Part shown: positions 60,897 to 64,000 of the stretch, in pieces | How positions within the stretch are numbered: the stretch's first letter is position 1 | Layout of the letters: each line of letters starts with the position of its first letter | NCBI RefSeq assembly: GCF_036014015.1 | Contig: NZ_CP107905.1 | Coordinates: forward strand, 9,796,001-9,860,000 | Direction of reading: 5' to 3' | From: Streptomyces sp. NBC_00457 | GTDB lineage: Bacteria; Actinomycetota; Actinomycetes; Streptomycetales; Streptomycetaceae | DNA length: 64,000 bases | Program-made: the position numbers and the translations under genes | The notes under the pieces: generated by a model | What the model was told of the DNA's origin: nothing | Database searches by the model: none | Seen by the model: only the letters and a program-made list of their open reading frames with translations

Positions 60897-62749
60897 CTCT
60901 GGAGTCGCGCCGCGGCGGCCAAGGCTTCCAGCGCGCTCGCCTGTGTGCGCCAGTCCGACCGGTTGGGGCCGGCGCCGGACCAGCGCTGACCGAGGCGGTT
61001 GAGGGAGTCCCGGTCGTTGGCCCAGATCGCATCGGCCTGTCTCTGGGCGTACACACGGTAGGCGGCGGACCCGGTGGCATCCGCCAGGTCGGCGAAGTGC
61101 CGCATGAAGATGCCCTTGAACTGCTTCTGGTTGTCGTCGCAGGAGTTCGAACCGATGTCGCAGGACTCGGTCAGCACCCCGCCGCGAGTCAGCGCCGGCG
61201 AGGAGATCGCGGCGTCGGCCAGGCGCCTGGCCGTGTTCAGGTATCGCCTTTCCCCGGTGGACCGCCACAGCTGAGTGAAGGCGCCGATGGCCAGACCCTG
61301 GTTGTAACTCCACACCGTCTGGCCGTTGTTGCCGCAGCCCGCGGTCAGCCCGTCGTTGACCAGGCCCGAGGAGTTGATCATCCCGCTGGCGAGGTACCAG
61401 TCCGCTGCCGTGGCCGTACGGCTGCCCCACACCGTGTCACCGCCGATCCGCTGGTGCAGCGACGTGGTCAGCCACAGGTACAGCCCGTTGGTCACGGCGT
61501 TCTTGTACGTCCGCTCACGGTCCCACCACACGCCGCCACCACAGGTGCTCGGATCCCAGAACTGGTGGACGTAGTCGGTGATCGTGACCGCCTCCTCCAG
61601 ATAGCGTCGATCGCCCGTGTAGTCGTATGCCGTGATCCAGGCCGCCGCCCACCAGGCCGCGTCATCGACGGCGCGGCTGATGAAGTGGCCCTCGATCGCG
61701 TCCGAGCTGCGCGCGCCCGCCGGGAAGGCGCCACGGTTCTGCTCGAAGGTGCGGGCGATCACCCAGTCGTAGTCGTGCCGCCCGGTGCGCTCGGCGACAT
61801 TGATCAACGAGGTGAGCGCGACAGCCGAGTTCCACCAACTCCTGTGCCACCAGCCCTCGTTGGTGTGGTACGACGCCATGAGCGCGTCGGCCGCCGCACG
61901 TACCCGGGTCGGCGCGGGCCTCACCCAGGCCGTGCAACCACCCTCCTGGTGGGAGGCCTCCCGTCCGCAGGCACGGACCGCACCGCCGTACAGCAGGCCG
62001 CGCGGGTCCCGGGTGGCGAACATGACGGTCCAGGTCGAAGCGGACCCGGACGGCACACTCGTACGGCCGAGGGACGAGCCCTCGGGGTGGCTGGCGCCCT
62101 CGTCCCACGAGCGGTCGAGCCAGACCTCGTCGCCCGCGGCGCCGTTTTCGATGACGCCCCAGGCCATGCCGTTCTGCTGGTCGAGGTGCAGGCTGATGGT
62201 GCGGCCGAAGAGAGTCGTCGACGGTACGGGGGTGTCGTCACCGGACGCCGTGGCGGGGTCGGCCCCGTCGCAGGACGTACCGTCGCACACTGTTGGGTAG
62301 ACCCAGTCGGTGCAGGTGACGGCGGCGGCGTCGCCGCAGGCGCGGATCCAGCCGCGCCGGTGCCCCACCGGGTCGGTGATGTTGAACATCAGTGTGCGGG
62401 TGCCGGTCCAGGTGCCGGGGATGCTCGCCCTGCCGAGCAGGGGCTCCCAGGTGGCGCCCCGGTCCCAGGACCGGTCCAGCCAGACCGAGTCGCCGGTCAC
62501 GCCATTGTCGATGCTGGCCCACGCCATGTTGTCGGGGTCGGAGACGTGCAGCCGCAGGATCCGGCCGTTGATGTTCCGGTCCGGGACCGGGAAGGTGTCC
62601 TTCTGCGCCCGCGTGGGGTCCAGCGTGTCGCACGCCAGCGCGCAGACCGCCGTCGCGGCGCGGGAGGGCGTGGGCAGGGCGACCAAGCCGGCCACGGCTA
62701 GGGCCAGGGCCAGGAGGCCGGTCCACAGGCGATGTCTGCGCGCTGACAT
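60644..62749 (-). CDS. Secreted GH76 glycoside hydrolase with two N-terminal repeats
   Basis: 701 residues as the frame stands. Signal peptide (LLALALAVAGLVALPTPSRA); two homologous ~110-residue units (DTFPVPDRNINGRILRLHVS...NMAWASIDNGVTGDSVWLDR and DTPVPSTTLFGRTISLHLD...GMAWGVIENGAAGDEVWLDR); then a GH76 domain from about residue 285 (SYHTNEGWWHRSWWNSAVAL, ISRAVDDAAWWAAAWITAYD with the Asp362-Asp363 pair, YKNAVTNGLYLWLTTSLHQR). GH76 enzymes cut alpha-1,6-mannan. The family-like sequence ends near residue 615 (ALEALAAAARLQ); the remaining 85 residues are antisense fadD sequence, so the natural stop is missing. ATG 62749 follows AGGCGGG. Confidence 0.87.
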   Translation of the reverse strand: MSARRHRLWTGLLALALAVAGLVALPTPSRAATAVCALACDTLDPTRAQKDTFPVPDRNINGRILRLHVSDPDNMAWASIDNGVTGDSVWLDRSWDRGATWEPLLGRASIPGTWTGTRTLMFNITDPVGHRRGWIRACGDAAAVTCTDWVYPTVCDGTSCDGADPATASGDDTPVPSTTLFGRTISLHLDQQNGMAWGVIENGAAGDEVWLDRSWDEGASHPEGSSLGRTSVPSGSASTWTVMFATRDPRGLLYGGAVRACGREASHQEGGCTAWVRPAPTRVRAAADALMASYHTNEGWWHRSWWNSAVALTSLINVAERTGRHDYDWVIARTFEQNRGAFPAGARSSDAIEGHFISRAVDDAAWWAAAWITAYDYTGDRRYLEEAVTITDYVHQFWDPSTCGGGVWWDRERTYKNAVTNGLYLWLTTSLHQRIGGDTVWGSRTATAADWYLASGMINSSGLVNDGLTAGCGNNGQTVWSYNQGLAIGAFTQLWRSTGERRYLNTARRLADAAISSPALTRGGVLTESCDIGSNSCDDNQKQFKGIFMRHFADLADATGSAAYRVYAQRQADAIWANDRDSLNRLGQRWSGAGPNRSDWRTQASALEALAAAARLQSQSEVPPNRSLSSRFRIFPLALRGSSSTNRTRFGALKWGSLSRACAIRSSCVVSPRRTTTAVTASIQRSSSRPITATSATASWV

Positions 62750-62772
62750 GACGTACCCGCCTTTCCGAACGG

Positions 62773-64000
62773 TCAGGGAGCCCAGGGCGCTTCGATCGCC
62801 CAGGTGGTGTCCTCGGTGAAGGCCGCCGGGTTGTCCCAGCTGTGGGTGCCGCCCAGTTGGGCCAGCCACAGCTCGGCGTTGATGTGCCGCAGGTACTGGT
62901 GCGGGAAGTTGGCCGCCGACAGCCGGATGCCGCCACTGCCCTGCACCGGGCACCAGGTCGTGTCCTCCTTGTACAGCGTCGAGTTCTCGTTCGCGTCGCG
63001 CCGGACGCGGTATTCGCGGTGGCGCAGATACTCGCCGGGGTAGTTGCGGGACTCGAAGGAGTAGCAGAGCCGGTTGGCGAGCCCCGGCTTCACCTTCCAG
63101 GTGGCGTCCGCCTTCAGCAGGTCCGTGCTGCCCGAGTTCACGACCTCGGTGAGGCCGACCCCGTCCTGGTGGCGGATGTAGCGGTCGGTGTAGCCGGGCG
63201 TGGTGACCCGGAGCGACACAGACTGCTCCAGCGGCAGCTTCACGGTCGGTCCAACCGTGCGGGACGCCGCGATGAGCGCCTGGTTGGCGGCGCGGACGCG
63301 GGCCTCGTCGACCTTGACCACCTGACGGTCGTAGGTCAGGAGGCCATTGGCCTCGTTCTCCACGTCCGTGATCTGCGTGTAGACGGCCGCCGACAGGCCG
63401 CCCGCGGACATGGTGTTCTCGCGGATGCCGTCGAGCAGTCCGACGAACCGGTCGTTGAGCGCCGACAGGCTGGGCTGGTCCTCGTAGGAGAATCCGCCGC
63501 CCGGGTACCACTCGTGGTTGGCCACGCGGAAACCGAGGCCGCCGTACTCGCCGAGCACGGAGGCACGCACGGGTTCCGTCGGGGTGTTGCCGGGGCCGAC
63601 GTAGTTGTGGTTGTCGATCACGTCGCCGTTGCCGCCGTCCTGGGCGCCGCAGCAGTTCACGCCGCTCATGTTGTTGACCAGGCGCGAGGGGTCGTACGCC
63701 TTGACCATGTCCGCGATGCGGGCCTGGTCGTACTGGCCCCAGCCCTCGTTCTGGTCGACCCACATGATCAGCGAAGGGGAGCTGCGGTGCTGGTCGACGA
63801 TGGCGCGGAACTCGCTCTCCCACTGCGGACGGGCCTGGGCGGACGGGGTCTTGCCGTTGTCCATGGAGGGCATGTCCTGCCACACCAGCAACCCAAGCCT
63901 GTCCGCCCAGTAGAACCACCGCTGCGGCTCCACCTTGATGTGCTTGCGCACCATGTTGAAGCCCATGTCCTTGTGCTTCTGCAGGTCGTATCTGAGGGCC
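62773..64000 (-). CDS. GH2-type glycosidase with AbfB-like domain, 5' end outside window
   Basis: At least 409 residues; the gene continues past the window edge. GH2 (beta-galactosidase/mannosidase-like) catalytic core: KDMGFNMVRKHIKVEPQRWF, LGLLVWQDMPS, IMWVDQNEGWGQYD (acid/base Glu after Asn) and VLGEYGGLGF (nucleophile Glu). The last 145 residues are an AbfB/CBM42-like beta-trefoil (YTDRYIRHQDGVGLTEVVNS, FESRNYPGEYLRHREYRVRR, ANFPHQYLRHINAELWLAQL), an arabinofuranose-binding type. It lies 23 bp upstream of the GH76 gene in the same direction, so the two are probably co-transcribed for polysaccharide breakdown. Confidence 0.88.
   Translation of the reverse strand, partial: ALRYDLQKHKDMGFNMVRKHIKVEPQRWFYWADRLGLLVWQDMPSMDNGKTPSAQARPQWESEFRAIVDQHRSSPSLIMWVDQNEGWGQYDQARIADMVKAYDPSRLVNNMSGVNCCGAQDGGNGDVIDNHNYVGPGNTPTEPVRASVLGEYGGLGFRVANHEWYPGGGFSYEDQPSLSALNDRFVGLLDGIRENTMSAGGLSAAVYTQITDVENEANGLLTYDRQVVKVDEARVRAANQALIAASRTVGPTVKLPLEQSVSLRVTTPGYTDRYIRHQDGVGLTEVVNSGSTDLLKADATWKVKPGLANRLCYSFESRNYPGEYLRHREYRVRRDANENSTLYKEDTTWCPVQGSGGIRLSAANFPHQYLRHINAELWLAQLGGTHSWDNPAAFTEDTTWAIEAPWAP

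Overview
The window is very GC-rich, uses GTG/TTG starts freely and carries families typical of Streptomyces: FHA, PucR and SpoIIE-type regulators, DUF2180 and YcnI proteins, an LAxTG surface protein and IS481/IS110/IS30 elements. It is probably accessory chromosome, perhaps an arm, because intact genes alternate with decayed ones and at least six transposon remnants. No rRNA, tRNA, CRISPR array or phage module was recognised.

Layout. 0.1-5.3 kb: an FHA protein, a CBS-tailed ClC chloride transporter, a small protein, a DUF2180 protein and an aquaglyceroporin; three identical inverted repeats TTTGCAnnnTGCAAA lie around the ClC gene. 5.6-10.9 kb: a copper region (YcnI, CopD, SOD-like lipoprotein, CopC, two related membrane proteins), damaged by a frameshift and by a deletion that removed most of a first copC. 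11.2-12.0 kb: a nuclease-like protein. 12.2-17.4 kb: the most unusual locus. Two paralogous winged-helix/alpha-beta-hydrolase fusion regulators flank a small secreted protein and a Vps62-like protein with a probable beta-pore-forming half; four CCTCAG repeats at exactly 11-bp period lie in the promoter region. 17.5-25.4 kb: a 4-coumarate-CoA-ligase-like enzyme, a lipoprotein pseudogene, YceI, IS481 and two IS5-type remnants around membrane proteins. 25.4-29.9 kb: a SulP transporter divergent from a beta-carbonic anhydrase (a plausible bicarbonate module), TerC and a zinc-ribbon protein. 30-36 kb: a frameshifted SpoIIE phosphatase, a GNAT enzyme, a PGRP-type amidase with a TTA codon, an LAxTG surface protein and small proteins.

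36.2-44.3 kb: eleven minus-strand genes, every neighbouring pair overlapping by a few bases, encode an Mrp/Mbh-like cation/proton antiporter with three antiporter-type large subunits, led by a CBS-pair protein; a PucR-type regulator is divergent. 46-47.6 kb: an SPFH/NfeD pair. 47.8-58 kb: a mobile-element graveyard (IS3 fragment, frameshifted IS30, multiply broken Tn3-family transposase, intact-looking IS110) around a secreted beta-propeller protein and a membrane protein that appear to share divergent TCTTACG repeats. 59-64 kb: a truncated penicillin-acylase pseudogene, an acyl-CoA synthetase, a GH76 glycosidase with no stop of its own before the convergent gene, and a GH2 glycosidase with an AbfB-like domain running off the window.

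All assignments come from reading motifs and layout; no database search was possible.
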